Notes: a model not told the origin generated them from the sequence alone. Positions 8,873-17,731 are shown, numbered from the stretch's first letter. The stretch is 64,000 bases of DNA from Anaerovirgula multivorans (GCF_900188145.1 NZ_FZOJ01000006.1:186001-250000), one strand, 5' to 3'. Translations and numbers: made by a program.

Positions 8873-9859
8873 TTATTGCCACTTTGCAATATATTCATCT
8901 ACTTGATCAGGTAATACTAATTGATAATCAATCCATACTACATCTTCCACGGATTCACCTTTAGCGATTTTTACAGCTGCTTCCATCGCTCCACCACCTT
9001 GTCCATTTGCATCTTGGAATACCGTTATATCTAATTTATCGTCCTTCATAAATTCCAGTGCATCAGGTGAGGCATCAATACCAGCAACAAATACCTCATC
9101 TAATTTTCCTGCTTGCTCCAATGCCATAATAGCTCCAATTGCCATTTCATCATTATTAGATGCAACCCCATGGATTTCTAAACCAGCTTGAATCCAGTTC
9201 TCCATTATATCCAAGCCCAGTGATCTTTGCCATTTACCTGTTTGTTCTGCTATAACTTTGATATCAGGGTATTTTTCTGCTATAACCTGCTTAACACCTT
9301 CTGTTCTCATTCTTGCTGCCTCGTGACTTGATTCTCCTTGTAATATTACAATATTGCCCTGACCACCCATCAGTTCACCTAATGCTTCCATCTGCAGAAT
9401 ACCTGCGATAATACTATCGGAACCAACATAAGAGGTAGCATCCTCTTGATTTTGGAAAGGTCTGTTTACACTGATTAACGGCATACCTTCTCTTTTAGCT
9501 AAATCTGTCAATGGACCTGAAGCTTCGGTATCTACGGGATTTATTACTACTGCATCAAATCCTTGTGCAATAAAGTTCTCTAACTGTCCTAACTGTACAT
9601 TCGGGTCATTTTTAGAATCTACATATGATATTTCAATATTGCTATCTCCCAATGAAGCCTCATACTTTTTCATTCCATCCAGCATATAAGTTAACCACAC
9701 GTCATCAAAGGTAGAAATTGCTACACCAATTCTAATTTTGCCATTCTCCTCTTCAGTAGACCCACCTTCAGTAGCAGCTGGTTTTTGACCACATCCTACA
9801 ACCATAGTGATGCTTAATACTAAAACCAATAATAATGCTAATACTTTTTTTAGATTCAT
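8873..9859 (-). CDS. Sugar-binding lipoprotein (periplasmic binding protein type 1)
   Basis: 328-residue substrate-binding protein of the RbsB/inositol-binding type. It has a lipoprotein signal with lipobox VVGCG near residue 22, a low-complexity linker, then the two-lobed sugar-binding fold (IGVAISTFDDVWLTYMLDGM; FDAVVINPVD; GQGNIVILQGES; VAGIDASPDA). No transporter ATPase or permease is adjacent, so it must work with components encoded elsewhere. Two LacI-type operators lie in its 640-base upstream region and match sites at the LacI gene and upstream of iolI, which suggests inositol or a related cyclitol as ligand; that is inference. Confidence 0.88.
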   Translation of the reverse strand: MNLKKVLALLLVLVLSITMVVGCGQKPAATEGGSTEEENGKIRIGVAISTFDDVWLTYMLDGMKKYEASLGDSNIEISYVDSKNDPNVQLGQLENFIAQGFDAVVINPVDTEASGPLTDLAKREGMPLISVNRPFQNQEDATSYVGSDSIIAGILQMEALGELMGGQGNIVILQGESSHEAARMRTEGVKQVIAEKYPDIKVIAEQTGKWQRSLGLDIMENWIQAGLEIHGVASNNDEMAIGAIMALEQAGKLDEVFVAGIDASPDALEFMKDDKLDITVFQDANGQGGGAMEAAVKIAKGESVEDVVWIDYQLVLPDQVDEYIAKWQ

Positions 9860-10005
9860 ACTTCTTCCCCCTTAAATTCTTTATTAATATTTATATAAGC
9901 TTAATTTCTCTATGAAAGATACAATTAAGAAATTAAGTTTATATCCTTTAAATTTCGAAGAAAGCGGACTTTTGTAGGAAAACAAGCATTTTTAACGTTC
10001 ATTTC

Positions 10006-10021
10006 ATGCAACCGTTTGCAT
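10006..10021. promoter_or_regulatory. LacI-family operator 1
   Basis: ATGCAACCGTTTGCAT, a near-perfect palindrome with the LacI-family centre pattern TGCAAnCGnTTGCA. It lies about 150 bases upstream of the sugar-binding protein start, in the 9860-10502 gap. That gap otherwise holds only AT-rich promoter-like DNA. Confidence 0.75.
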
Positions 10022-10189
10022 AAAACTTGAAAAATATCCTATGTTGCATTTTTTTCAAATTTATATTGCATATTGAGCTTTTATTTGCAATCTCTCACAC
10101 AAACCTATAGCGCCTTATTATATGCGATGATTTTGTACTGGCTATCTTTACCTTCACATCTAAACAACCCTAAATTATACTCGTATTTT

Positions 10190-10205
10190 ATGCAATGGTT
10201 TGCAT
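10190..10205. promoter_or_regulatory. LacI-family operator 2
   Basis: ATGCAATGGTTTGCAT, the second site in the same gap, 184 bases from the first. Paired sites at this distance could allow DNA looping. Confidence 0.65.
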
Positions 10206-10502
10206 CGAGGGCTTCAATTTAATAATTTTTACTGTTTCCTTCTTTCAAAAATTTCATCATACCCTCTAGATAATTCATAATATCATGTTATGTAAGATTC
10301 AACAGTGTTAATCAGTTGTAGTTTTCATAATGTTTGCGTTTTTCTGAATTTATTTATGAAATAATATTATCATATGAATTTTTATTTGTAAACAATAAAT
10401 AATAATTTAACAGAATTTTTAATCTTTTATATCTACTTTCCACATAAGAATTTTACGATACTTTTCTTATATAATTCAATTTAAGCCTGATACACTCCGT
10501 AC

Positions 10503-11555
10503 TTAAATCGTTACTTCTATTTGCTCAAAAGCGCCGCAGGATTCTCTTACTATCAAATTGGGTTGAAGAACAATTCTTCTTCTTACTGATGATTCTTTAT
10601 TGCTTAACAAGCTAACCAATCGTTCGCAAGTCAACATAGCAATTTCCTTTGTTGGTTGATGAATAGTTGTAAGATAAGGCTTATAATATGTAGCGAACTC
10701 AATATTGTCATAGCCTACTACTGCTATATCCTCAGGGACTCTAATTTTTAACTCTTTTAATGCACGGATAACCCCAAGTGCCATCAAATCATTTTGGGAA
10801 AATATTGCAGTTGCATTTTTTACTATATCAATATTATCCATTACAATTTGATAACCTGAGTTAAAGCTGGTATCTCCTAATATTAGCATTTTTTCATCAA
10901 AAGCAATGCCATGATTACTTAAAGCAGCTTTATACCCTTCACTTCTTAAATTAAACTCTCCTCCGATTATATCTGCCGATATAGACATAATGTTACGGTG
11001 TCCCAGTTTTATTAAATGCTCTGTAGCTAAATATCCTCCTTGAAAATGATCTATATAAACAACATCTATATCCTTTTCTGCACCATCAATGTCTGGAATA
11101 TATTTCAAAAACACAAAGGGTTTATTACTCCTTTTTAAAAGCTCTAGGGTCTCGATATCAAATATTGGTTGTATAATTATAAGTCCATCTACTTTTTTCC
11201 CTGAAATTAATTTCCTAATATTGTTTTGGCCCGTATACTTATTTTCAAAATAAGAAACAATGATATCTAAGTTTTCTTTTTCTAATTGATCTCTCAATTC
11301 ATTATGCCAAGAAGTAAAGTGAAGATTATAACTAAAATCTACAGAATTATTTGGATAAATGATACCTATTGTACCTGTTTTACTAGTAATTAAACTTCTA
11401 GCATTTGCATTAAATTCAAAACCAAGTTCTTCAGCAATTTTCTTTATTCTTTTTTTAGTTTTATCCGGGATTAGATCACTGTCATTCAAACTACGTGAGA
11501 CAGTAGCTTGACTTACTCCTGCACTTTTAGCTATGTCTGCTAGTGTAACCGCCAT
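10503..11555 (-). CDS. LacI-family transcriptional regulator
   Basis: 350-residue repressor. The N-terminal helix-turn-helix and hinge are textbook (VTLADIAKSAGVSQATVSRS, then NANARSLITSKTGTIGIIYP), followed by a periplasmic-binding-protein-like sugar-sensing domain ending near IHQPTKEIA. The second Met (11555) is preferred because AGGATGAGG is correctly spaced before it and abuts the first. A matching operator lies 55 bases upstream of its own start, so autoregulation is likely. It sits between the sugar-binding lipoprotein and iolGI, each with copies of the same operator. Confidence 0.93.
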   Translation of the reverse strand: MAVTLADIAKSAGVSQATVSRSLNDSDLIPDKTKKRIKKIAEELGFEFNANARSLITSKTGTIGIIYPNNSVDFSYNLHFTSWHNELRDQLEKENLDIIVSYFENKYTGQNNIRKLISGKKVDGLIIIQPIFDIETLELLKRSNKPFVFLKYIPDIDGAEKDIDVVYIDHFQGGYLATEHLIKLGHRNIMSISADIIGGEFNLRSEGYKAALSNHGIAFDEKMLILGDTSFNSGYQIVMDNIDIVKNATAIFSQNDLMALGVIRALKELKIRVPEDIAVVGYDNIEFATYYKPYLTTIHQPTKEIAMLTCERLVSLLSNKESSVRRRIVLQPNLIVRESCGAFEQIEVTI

Positions 11556-11609
11556 AAACCTCATCCTTTACTTTCTAAAGTTTCTGCATTTAGCACATTT
11601 TTCATCATA

Positions 11610-11625
11610 GTGCAATCGTTTGCAC
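11610..11625. promoter_or_regulatory. LacI-family operator 3 (autoregulatory)
   Basis: GTGCAATCGTTTGCAC, a palindrome just upstream of the LacI gene and the best match to the shared consensus. Likely bound by that regulator at its own promoter. Confidence 0.75.
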
Positions 11626-11749
11626 TTTATATTATCATATAATATTGCAACTTAATTGTAAAGTTTTTTTAAGCAATTCCGACTTTTTTCTTACAAGTCT
11701 ACAACTGGATTGCTTTTTTTAATCCTTTAGTGCTACTATTAAAACCTTC

Positions 11750-12214
11750 TTATTCTTCGGACAAGCCTTTAATATATTCATCCATAGCTTCATTTGCTAA
11801 CTGATCACACCTATTATTATATTCATTGTCCGAATGTCCCTTAACTTTTATAAATTTTACATGATGATACCGAAGCAGTTCAATAAGCTTCAACCATAAT
11901 TCTTTATTCTTCACTGGCTGTTTATTTGCTGTTTTCCAATCTTTTTTCAACCAATTCTCAATCCAGTTTTGATTAATAGCATTAACTACATATGCAGAAT
12001 CGCTGTATATTTCCACGTTACATGCTTCAGTTAACATATCAAGAGCATCTATAACAGCAGATAACTCCATTTTGTTGTTAGTAGTATTGGAAAATGCTTT
12101 TTTTATTTCCTTTTTATTATTCTTATACATTAATACAATTCCATACCCGCCTAGAGCATTTTCTTTACCATTACCTCTACATGCTCCATCAGTGTAAATA
12201 GTAATATTTTTCAC
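11750..12214 (-). CDS. rnhA: Ribonuclease HI
   Basis: 154-residue enzyme that cuts the RNA strand of RNA-DNA hybrids. Catalytic acids are visible in order: Asp in [10 protein letters not shown], Glu in [11 protein letters not shown], Asp in YSDSAYVV and Asp in [11 protein letters not shown], with the basic handle segment [20 protein letters not shown] between. GTG at 12214 is chosen because AAGGAGGGG lies five bases upstream. This housekeeping gene stands alone between LacI and iolG. Confidence 0.95.
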   Translation of the reverse strand: MKNITIYTDGACRGNGKENALGGYGIVLMYKNNKKEIKKAFSNTTNNKMELSAVIDALDMLTEACNVEIYSDSAYVVNAINQNWIENWLKKDWKTANKQPVKNKELWLKLIELLRYHHVKFIKVKGHSDNEYNNRCDQLANEAMDEYIKGLSEE

Positions 12215-12417
12215 AAAACCCCTCCTTCTGATGTCCCATGATATCATTATTATCTTTACCTATTTTTACTCAATTAGGGTGTTATATATATCATGTCCTT
12301 TAGTCATCCCTTCCATTATATTCTCTATCAGTTCTCTTTTGTCCTTCTTTTATTAATAAATGTCATTTGATCCTTTTACCCATGTATAAAATTCTAATAT
12401 TTGGAGAATATACTATT

Positions 12418-12483
12418 AATGAGAATGTGATGTTCAGGTATTTTAGTCCCCCTTTAATCCTGATTAAACATCATGTTCTCATT
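12418..12483. repeat. Long imperfect inverted repeat
   Basis: The arms at 12418-12438 and 12459-12483 (AATGAGAATGTGATGTT and its imperfect complement) form a stem of about 20 bp with a 20-base loop, followed by T-rich sequence on the plus strand. It occupies the 12248-12580 gap between rnhA and iolG. No gene is seen there. Confidence 0.45.
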
Positions 12484-12509
12484 TATTTTTTATGCAAATG
12501 CGAACATAG

Positions 12510-12532
12510 AAAAATCCACTCTTTGGAGTGGA
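12510..12532 (-). terminator. Terminator of the iolI-iolG operon
   Basis: On the minus strand: TCCACTC, loop CAAA, GAGTGGA, then TTTTT, about 50 bases after the iolG stop. Confidence 0.8.
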
Positions 12533-12580
12533 CTCTTTCTGCAGCCTTATCTAATTATATAGAGGATATGTTAATTATTC

Positions 12581-13615
12581 TTACTTGCTACTATACTCTT
12601 CTTCTATTTCTTTAATTTTAACAGGTCTACCTTCCTGGAAGGATTTTTTAGCAGCTAAACCTATAAGTACTGGTTTAAGTCCGTCTTTTGCAACTACTGG
12701 AGTTTCTTTATTCTCTATAATTGCATTAAAGAATTCTTTCATTTCTTCTCTAAAAGAACCTTGGTATCTTTCTAAGAAGAAATATTTGGGTTTATCACTA
12801 AAAACGCCTTCTTCAGTGCTGATAATTGCTGATGTATCCGTATCATTAGAAACTAGCACTTTTCCCTTTGAGCCAAATACTTCTATTCTTTGGTCATATC
12901 CATAAGCAGCTTTTCTACTATTGTCAATTACACCAATAGCTCCATTTTCAAATTTTAAAGAGATAATTGCTGTATCAATGTCTCCAGCTTCACCGATAGC
13001 TGGATCCACTAACACTGCACCGGTTACATAAACTTCTTCTACTTCACTACCTGATAAATATCTCGCCATATCAAAATCATGAATTGTCATATCTAAAAAG
13101 ATTCCTCCTGATACCTTTACATATTCTGCTGGAGGTGGTGCTGGATCCCTTGAAGTAATTTTAAGGATTTGTACATCTCCAATTCTTCCATCTTTTACTA
13201 TTTCTTTCACCTTTTTAAAGTTATGATCAAATCTTCTATTAAAACCTACTTGAAACTTTACACCTGCTTTTTCAACAGCAGACAATGCTTTGTCAATTTT
13301 TTCAACAGTTAAGTCAATTGGCTTTTCGCAGAAAATATGTTTTCCTGTTTTAGCAGCCTCGATACTAATATCAGCATGTGTGTCAGTTGAAGAGCAAATA
13401 AGAACTACATCGATCTCAAAATCATTTAGAATTTCTTTATAATCCTTATAAGTATGTTTGATTCCTACATTGTCAGCCCACGCTTTACTATTGTCTATAA
13501 AAGGGTCAGCTACTGACTTTACTTCAACATTTGGAAAGTGTGCTATTAAATTTTCAGCATGGAGTTTTCCAATCCGGCCTACACCTATTACTCCTACTTT
13601 TATTTTTCTTTCCAT
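12581..13615 (-). CDS. iolG: Inositol 2-dehydrogenase (Gfo/Idh/MocA family)
   Basis: 344-residue NAD-dependent dehydrogenase that oxidises myo-inositol to 2-keto-myo-inositol. N-terminal Rossmann motif VGVIGVGRIGKLHAENL, catalytic-lysine motif FCEKPID, and IolG-type segments TSRDPAPPPAEYVKVSGG and DMTIHDFDMARYL. The second Met (13615) is used because AGAGAG is well spaced before it. It lies 63 bases after iolI on the same strand and ends at a terminator. The IolG call matches family sequence memory strongly, but iolB, iolC, iolD and iolE are not in the window. Confidence 0.9.
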   Translation of the reverse strand: MERKIKVGVIGVGRIGKLHAENLIAHFPNVEVKSVADPFIDNSKAWADNVGIKHTYKDYKEILNDFEIDVVLICSSTDTHADISIEAAKTGKHIFCEKPIDLTVEKIDKALSAVEKAGVKFQVGFNRRFDHNFKKVKEIVKDGRIGDVQILKITSRDPAPPPAEYVKVSGGIFLDMTIHDFDMARYLSGSEVEEVYVTGAVLVDPAIGEAGDIDTAIISLKFENGAIGVIDNSRKAAYGYDQRIEVFGSKGKVLVSNDTDTSAIISTEEGVFSDKPKYFFLERYQGSFREEMKEFFNAIIENKETPVVAKDGLKPVLIGLAAKKSFQEGRPVKIKEIEEEYSSK

Positions 13616-13678
13616 TATAAACATCTCTCTTTCTTTTTATAAGATTACTTGCCCGCTTATGAATTTGTTAATCATTCA

Positions 13679-14512
13679 CTATATTTCAAAATATTTGCTA
13701 ACAACTTTTATCGTTTTTTGTTTTCCAACCTTTATTGTCTCTTCAATATCCCATTCCCAGTATTCTGGTCTAAATAGCTCCACTGATACCATTTCACTAT
13801 AACCAATTTCTTTTAAGGTTTTAAGTATTGAATCCAAATCAATCGCTCCTTCACCTGGCCATAATCTACTATCATCTCTCAAAGCCCCTACAGGTAAATC
13901 CTCTGTGTCATCAATATGAAAAATAAATATTTTGCTAGAATCTGCTTGTTTTAAATCCTCCAGCTTTGAATTCATTGCGTGGAAATGGAAACAATCTAGT
14001 ACCATTCCTATACTTTCTCTATTTACAGCTTTTACAATGTCATAGGTTTGCCCAAAGGTATTTACAGAACAATTTGGATAACCAACAAACTCATAGGCCA
14101 GTTTCACGCCAAATTTTTCTGCTGTATCTGCTAAATCATTTAATACTTTGATGGATTCTTCTTTAATTTGTGTTTTTGTATAATGTCCTATATCAAAGGT
14201 TGGCACTACAACGATTTTTTTACAATGAATCTGTTCTCCAATTTCACATAAAAACTGAAGATCGTCTTTAATTTGTCTATAGCCTGCTTCATCTCTAAAT
14301 GTAATAAACTCTAAAGCATTAAACGCGTAAGGCTTTAGTTTGCTATTGTTAAAAAAATTAGCAAGATCCTGTACAGTCTGATCCTTTAAATAATCCTTCA
14401 GTTTATCAAGTCTGATTTCAATGAGGTCATAACCATGTTTTTCACATAATTCTAAATCCTTTTGTAGTGTTGAATGCTTCATAGTAGTTGCTTGATTAAA
14501 ACAAATTTTCAT
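13679..14512 (-). CDS. iolI: 2-keto-myo-inositol isomerase
   Basis: 277-residue TIM-barrel protein of the xylose-isomerase/AP-endonuclease fold. It matches remembered IolI sequences along its length: MKICFNQATT, LELCEKHGYDLIEIR, YEFVGYPNCSVNTFGQ, LDCFHFHAM, HIDDTEDLPVG, WPGEGAIDLD and VSVELFRPEYW. Metal ligands are the Glu/Asp/His of these segments. The enzyme interconverts 2-keto-myo-inositol and 1-keto-D-chiro-inositol, so with IolG it can shuttle between inositol stereoisomers. It is first in the iolI-iolG operon, below two LacI-type operators. Confidence 0.9.
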   Translation of the reverse strand: MKICFNQATTMKHSTLQKDLELCEKHGYDLIEIRLDKLKDYLKDQTVQDLANFFNNSKLKPYAFNALEFITFRDEAGYRQIKDDLQFLCEIGEQIHCKKIVVVPTFDIGHYTKTQIKEESIKVLNDLADTAEKFGVKLAYEFVGYPNCSVNTFGQTYDIVKAVNRESIGMVLDCFHFHAMNSKLEDLKQADSSKIFIFHIDDTEDLPVGALRDDSRLWPGEGAIDLDSILKTLKEIGYSEMVSVELFRPEYWEWDIEETIKVGKQKTIKVVSKYFEI

Positions 14513-14692
14513 CTTTTTTCCTCCTTAATAATTAATTGTTTGATCATATAACAAGGTCCAATTTATTTCAATTTGATATTAGTAGCTACATGCATTGTAT
14601 AAGCATTGTATTACCAATTCAAAATGAATGAAACTTCACTGTTCACATTTCACCCCTTAGCCTTTGCTATAGAGACTTTAATACCCTCTCTA

Positions 14693-14706
14693 TGCAATCG
14701 CTTGCG
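14693..14706. promoter_or_regulatory. LacI-family operator 4
   Basis: TGCAATCGCTTGCG, 13 of 14 positions as in the palindromic consensus, about 180 bases upstream of iolI in the 14513-15043 gap. Confidence 0.65.
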
Positions 14707-14744
14707 CTGTGATGTATAAAATCTATATTCTTTGTTAATTCTGC

Positions 14745-14768
14745 TTTTATGCAAAGGTTTGCATAAAA
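14745..14768. promoter_or_regulatory. LacI-family operator 5 (extended palindrome)
   Basis: An 11-bp perfect inverted repeat (arm TTTTATGCAAA) around a central GG; the core ATGCAAAGGTTTGCAT matches operators 1-3. It and operator 4 are 50 bases apart upstream of iolI. Confidence 0.75.
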
Positions 14769-15043
14769 GTGTGTATTTAAATTTGGCACTAGCTATTTTG
14801 TAATAGTAATCTATGTATTCCTATATTTCATGATCCTTGCTATACTAGATTTCTTCGAGAAAGACTTTTCACTATCTCTAGTCTATTCATCTAGATTTTT
14901 ATTAAGTTTAAAAATAGTGCTAATATTATTTATTGTTTGATAATTTATACAACAATCATATCATAGGAAATTTTCATTGTAAATAATAATTGTATAGATA
15001 TCCAAGTTGAAATATAAAATTATGCTATGAAATTTCTGGATAA

Positions 15044-15247
15044 ATGCCAGCTGTAAATTCTAAACAAATTCGAAGAGTAGTAAGTCTGTGTGGCGCAAAA
15101 ATTCCTCATGATTTAGAAGCACTTTTAGTTAAGTACGAAAATGACGATGCTTCTATGTTTTCAGCGGGAATTGATTATGCATGTAAGCAAATTGATGGTT
15201 TAATTCGACATGGCATCGATGGCTTACACAACTATTCAAAAACCTAA
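15044..15247 (+). pseudogene. metF: metF C-terminal fragment
   Basis: A 67-codon open frame that matches only the C-terminal part of 5,10-methylenetetrahydrofolate reductase: MPAVNSKQIRRVVSLCGAKI, LEALLVKY, FSAGIDYACKQIDGLI, GIDGLH. The codons just before it read I-S-G-stop, where MetF has a G-I-M-P continuation, so the frame was broken or truncated here. The usual C-terminal tyrosine-threonine-methionine segment is replaced by NYSKT. There is no ribosome site. It is a remnant, ending at a strong terminator. Confidence 0.8.
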
Positions 15248-15275
15248 AACACCTTCATGAAATGAAGGTGTTTTC
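15246..15275. terminator. Bidirectional terminator
   Basis: A perfect 13-bp stem (AAAACACCTTCAT at 15246-15258 and its complement at 15262-15274) with A and T flanks, between the metF remnant and the convergent permease-ferredoxin gene. Confidence 0.85.
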
Positions 15276-15280
15276 TTAAC

Positions 15281-16006
15281 TTACTTAAAGCTAATTGCCT
15301 TAGCAGGGCATTCCTCGATTATAGTTCTCATATTTTCTATTTCAGTTTCTTCTAACTTTTTGTTTTTAGATTTAACTTTTTTATTCTTTGCTTCAAAATA
15401 ATCTGGAGACGATTTTATACATAAACCACATCCGATACAATATTCTTCATGTACACCAATACTACTGATTTTTTCTCCCTCTATTTCTACACCAAAAGGA
15501 ATGCTCTCTTTCTTAACAATAATTGATACAGCATAGGCCATCAGAATTATTGAAAGTACTGTTAAGATCCATCTTAATCCCATAAACTGAAAACTTAAAA
15601 ACTTTGCTTCATTTGCCAGCATTGGTATCTTTATGACAGCCCATGCACTTAGGATAATAACAATGTTAGTAATACTAGCTCCCTTTTTTAACAGCATTTT
15701 ACACACAGGGAATGCTGCATAAATTGGTCCTGCTGAGAAGCTTCCTAATAGAAAGGAATAAATATTTCCTTTTACTCCAGACCCTTCTCCAAAACCATTT
15801 ATAATCACTTCTTTCGGAACCCATGCCTCTATAATTGAAGTCAGTACAAAAACCACAGGCATTATTTGTAGCATTTCTGATACATAATACATGCTGTTCT
15901 TTACTGATAAGATTCCTTTATCAGGCATCGTAATAAACAAAACTACATAAAGGAAGGATACTGCCGCTAACAGCTTGTTTCTTTTAATAAGCTCTATCCT
16001 ATTCAC
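15281..16006 (-). CDS. Permease half fused to a 4Fe-4S ferredoxin domain
   Basis: 241 residues. The first 170 form about five membrane segments of the predicted-permease (ArsP/YraQ, DUF318-like) type: MPVVFVLTSIIEAWVPKEVI, GSFSAGPIYAAFPVCKMLLK, IVIILSAWAVIKIPML. The last 60 form a single-cluster ferredoxin: CIGCGLCIKSS then a fourth Cys in ECPAKAISF. The gene overlaps the preceding 160-residue permease gene by four bases (GTGA), so the two chains probably assemble into one transporter with an iron-sulfur tail on the cytoplasmic face. Substrate unknown. The upstream cupin and divergent Crp/Fnr regulator suggest redox or small-ligand control. Confidence 0.85.
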   Translation of the reverse strand: MNRIELIKRNKLLAAVSFLYVVLFITMPDKGILSVKNSMYYVSEMLQIMPVVFVLTSIIEAWVPKEVIINGFGEGSGVKGNIYSFLLGSFSAGPIYAAFPVCKMLLKKGASITNIVIILSAWAVIKIPMLANEAKFLSFQFMGLRWILTVLSIILMAYAVSIIVKKESIPFGVEIEGEKISSIGVHEEYCIGCGLCIKSSPDYFEAKNKKVKSKNKKLEETEIENMRTIIEECPAKAISFK

Positions 16007-16485
16007 AGTATCACCCCCATTGCAAATGCGATAATCACGGCGAACAGGAAGCTTAATGCATTTCTAGTGACAGCAAACCGCAATCCAAACTCTTGTCTTT
16101 CTAATGGAAAGGTAACAACCCCTACCATCGTTAAGGTCGTCAAAAATGCCACTGCAGGTACAATGCTAGCACCTACATCTATAAAAGATCCAACCAATGG
16201 AAAAGCTACAAAAGCAGGTATTAATGTGATACTTCCGACAGTAGCAGAAATAACAGTTGATATAAATAGATTTGATTTTCCTAAATAATCTTGGATCTTT
16301 TCTGGCGGAATCATGGTTACTATCAACCCTATTAATAACAAGATTGCTATTATCTGGCCTAACATATTTTTCATCATACCTTTAGCCATTTTCATAGATT
16401 TTAGCGTTTTGTTTTTATCCTTCTTGATAGATACAACAAGGAAAATTCCTGTAATAATCCAAAAAAAGACCGTAAATATATCCAT
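16003..16485 (-). CDS. Permease half (DUF318/ArsP-like)
   Basis: 160-residue membrane protein with about four segments. It includes TVGSITLIPAFVAFPLVGSF and GASIVPAVAFLTTLTMVGVV, the glycine/proline-rich repeats typical of the N-terminal or paired half of the predicted-permease family. In many bacteria this family is one polypeptide of about 300 residues; here two genes split it. Translational coupling with the ferredoxin-fused half supports a complex. AGGAG lies before the ATG at 16485. Confidence 0.8.
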   Translation of the reverse strand: MDIFTVFFWIITGIFLVVSIKKDKNKTLKSMKMAKGMMKNMLGQIIAILLLIGLIVTMIPPEKIQDYLGKSNLFISTVISATVGSITLIPAFVAFPLVGSFIDVGASIVPAVAFLTTLTMVGVVTFPLERQEFGLRFAVTRNALSFLFAVIIAFAMGVIL

Positions 16486-16487
16486 CC

Positions 16488-16814
16488 TTATTCACTCCTA
16501 TAGTCTTTAGGATTAGGAGATTTTACAACAAAAAACTCTAAAACCTCTTCTTCATAGTTATTCACATTCATTTTAGTATTAAAAGGTATGTTGATAATGT
16601 CTCCTACTTCATACATTTTTTTATCTTCTTCACCTAACTTGAGCGTCATTGTTCCTCTGATGATAATCATATACACATTTGAGTTAGAATAATGCTCTGG
16701 AAGTCCTGTTTCCTTAGTGAGTACCATATGATTTAAATGGATATTCCCATCGTCGATGATACGCTCTACTATTTTTTCATTCACCAATTTGTACTTATAA
16801 TTTTTTTCTATCAT
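16488..16814 (-). CDS. Cupin-domain protein
   Basis: 108-residue single cupin barrel: HLNHMVLTKETGLPEHYSNS, then VYMIIIRGTMTLKLG, and GDIINIPFNTKMNV. Candidate metal ligands are the histidines of the first block; the usual second-motif His is Asn or Thr here, so it may be a ligand sensor rather than an enzyme. It is the first gene of the three-gene unit, two bases before the permease halves, with AAAGGAGG before its ATG. Confidence 0.85.
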   Translation of the reverse strand: MIEKNYKYKLVNEKIVERIIDDGNIHLNHMVLTKETGLPEHYSNSNVYMIIIRGTMTLKLGEEDKKMYEVGDIINIPFNTKMNVNNYEEEVLEFFVVKSPNPKDYRSE

Positions 16815-16874
16815 TATTGATTGCCTCCTTTAAATTTTATTAATTCTATAGTATACTATCAGAAATAGTTTTAC

Positions 16875-16890
16875 AGTTACCATGGTAACT
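16875..16890. promoter_or_regulatory. Palindromic operator in divergent promoter
   Basis: AGTTACCATGGTAACT, a perfect 16-bp palindrome between the cupin-permease operon and the Crp/Fnr regulator, 24 bases before the regulator start. It is the natural candidate site for that regulator and could control both directions. Confidence 0.7.
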
Positions 16891-16913
16891 AATTTTCAAA
16901 AAAGGTGGTTCAT

Positions 16914-17594
16914 ATGGATATCAAAAACTATATTTATTTTCTTCAGTTAAGTGACTTATTTAAAGATCTTTCCTCAGAAAAACTATTAGAGTTTTTTACG
17001 AAAAACAACCATAAAATTTGCAAGTATGAAAAAAACCGAATTATACATTTTGAAAGTGAAAAATGCACATCATGGGAAATTATTCTAAAAGGAAAATTGA
17101 TCATCCAAAAAATTGACGACAAAGGAAATGTTTTAACGGTTACGCAATTTACTGTCGGAGACAATCTTGGTGGTAATCTTCTTTTCTCTAAAATTCCTTA
17201 TTACCCTATGAATGTGATAGCCAAGATAGATACAGTTGTACTTCATATTAATAAAGACTTAGTACTCCGGTTCTGTCAGAATAACCAAAATTTTTTACTC
17301 CATTTTTTAGCCTGTATATCTGATAAAACATCTATTTTAACAAACAAAATTAAATCTATTACCATGAAGTCTATTAGAGAATCCATCATAGACTTTTTAA
17401 ACTATGAATACTACTCACAAAATAGCCTTACCATTAAGTTTCCTATGACAAAGAAAGAATTGGCTGAACAGTTTGGTATTCAAAGAACTTCACTATCTAG
17501 AGAATTGAATAAAATGAAAAAAGATGGCCTTATAACATTTACTCCCCACTCCATAACAATAAAAGACTTTGACATCATAAAAAAACTACAATAA
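16914..17594 (+). CDS. Crp/Fnr-family transcriptional regulator
   Basis: 226-residue regulator with an N-terminal cyclic-nucleotide-binding-like domain (residues about 10-125; NRIIHFESEKCTSWEIILKG, VGDNLGGNLLF) and a C-terminal winged helix (FPMTKKELAEQFGIQRTSLS then REL). The N terminus lacks the closely spaced Cys cluster of Fnr, so oxygen sensing by a 4Fe-4S cluster is not supported; single Cys occur near residues 31 and 44. ATG at 16914 follows AAGGTGG. It is divergent from the cupin/permease/ferredoxin operon and most likely regulates it. Confidence 0.9.
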   Translation: MDIKNYIYFLQLSDLFKDLSSEKLLEFFTKNNHKICKYEKNRIIHFESEKCTSWEIILKGKLIIQKIDDKGNVLTVTQFTVGDNLGGNLLFSKIPYYPMNVIAKIDTVVLHINKDLVLRFCQNNQNFLLHFLACISDKTSILTNKIKSITMKSIRESIIDFLNYEYYSQNSLTIKFPMTKKELAEQFGIQRTSLSRELNKMKKDGLITFTPHSITIKDFDIIKKLQ

Positions 17595-17731
17595 ATAACT
17601 AATCATAAGTTTTTTAACAGTTGTAGAACCCTATAACTGATATTTTAGCAGATAGTATGTAGCTTTTTAATAGCTAACGGAAAAGTTATAATCTTGATGA
17701 TTTATCTTAAAAGCATATTAAAAACTAGTTA

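Noticed and set aside
16875..16890. Considered whether the palindrome is a canonical Fnr box (TTGAT-N4-ATCAA).
   Set aside because: The half-site AGTTACC does not match, and the regulator lacks Fnr's cysteine cluster; described as a candidate own site instead.
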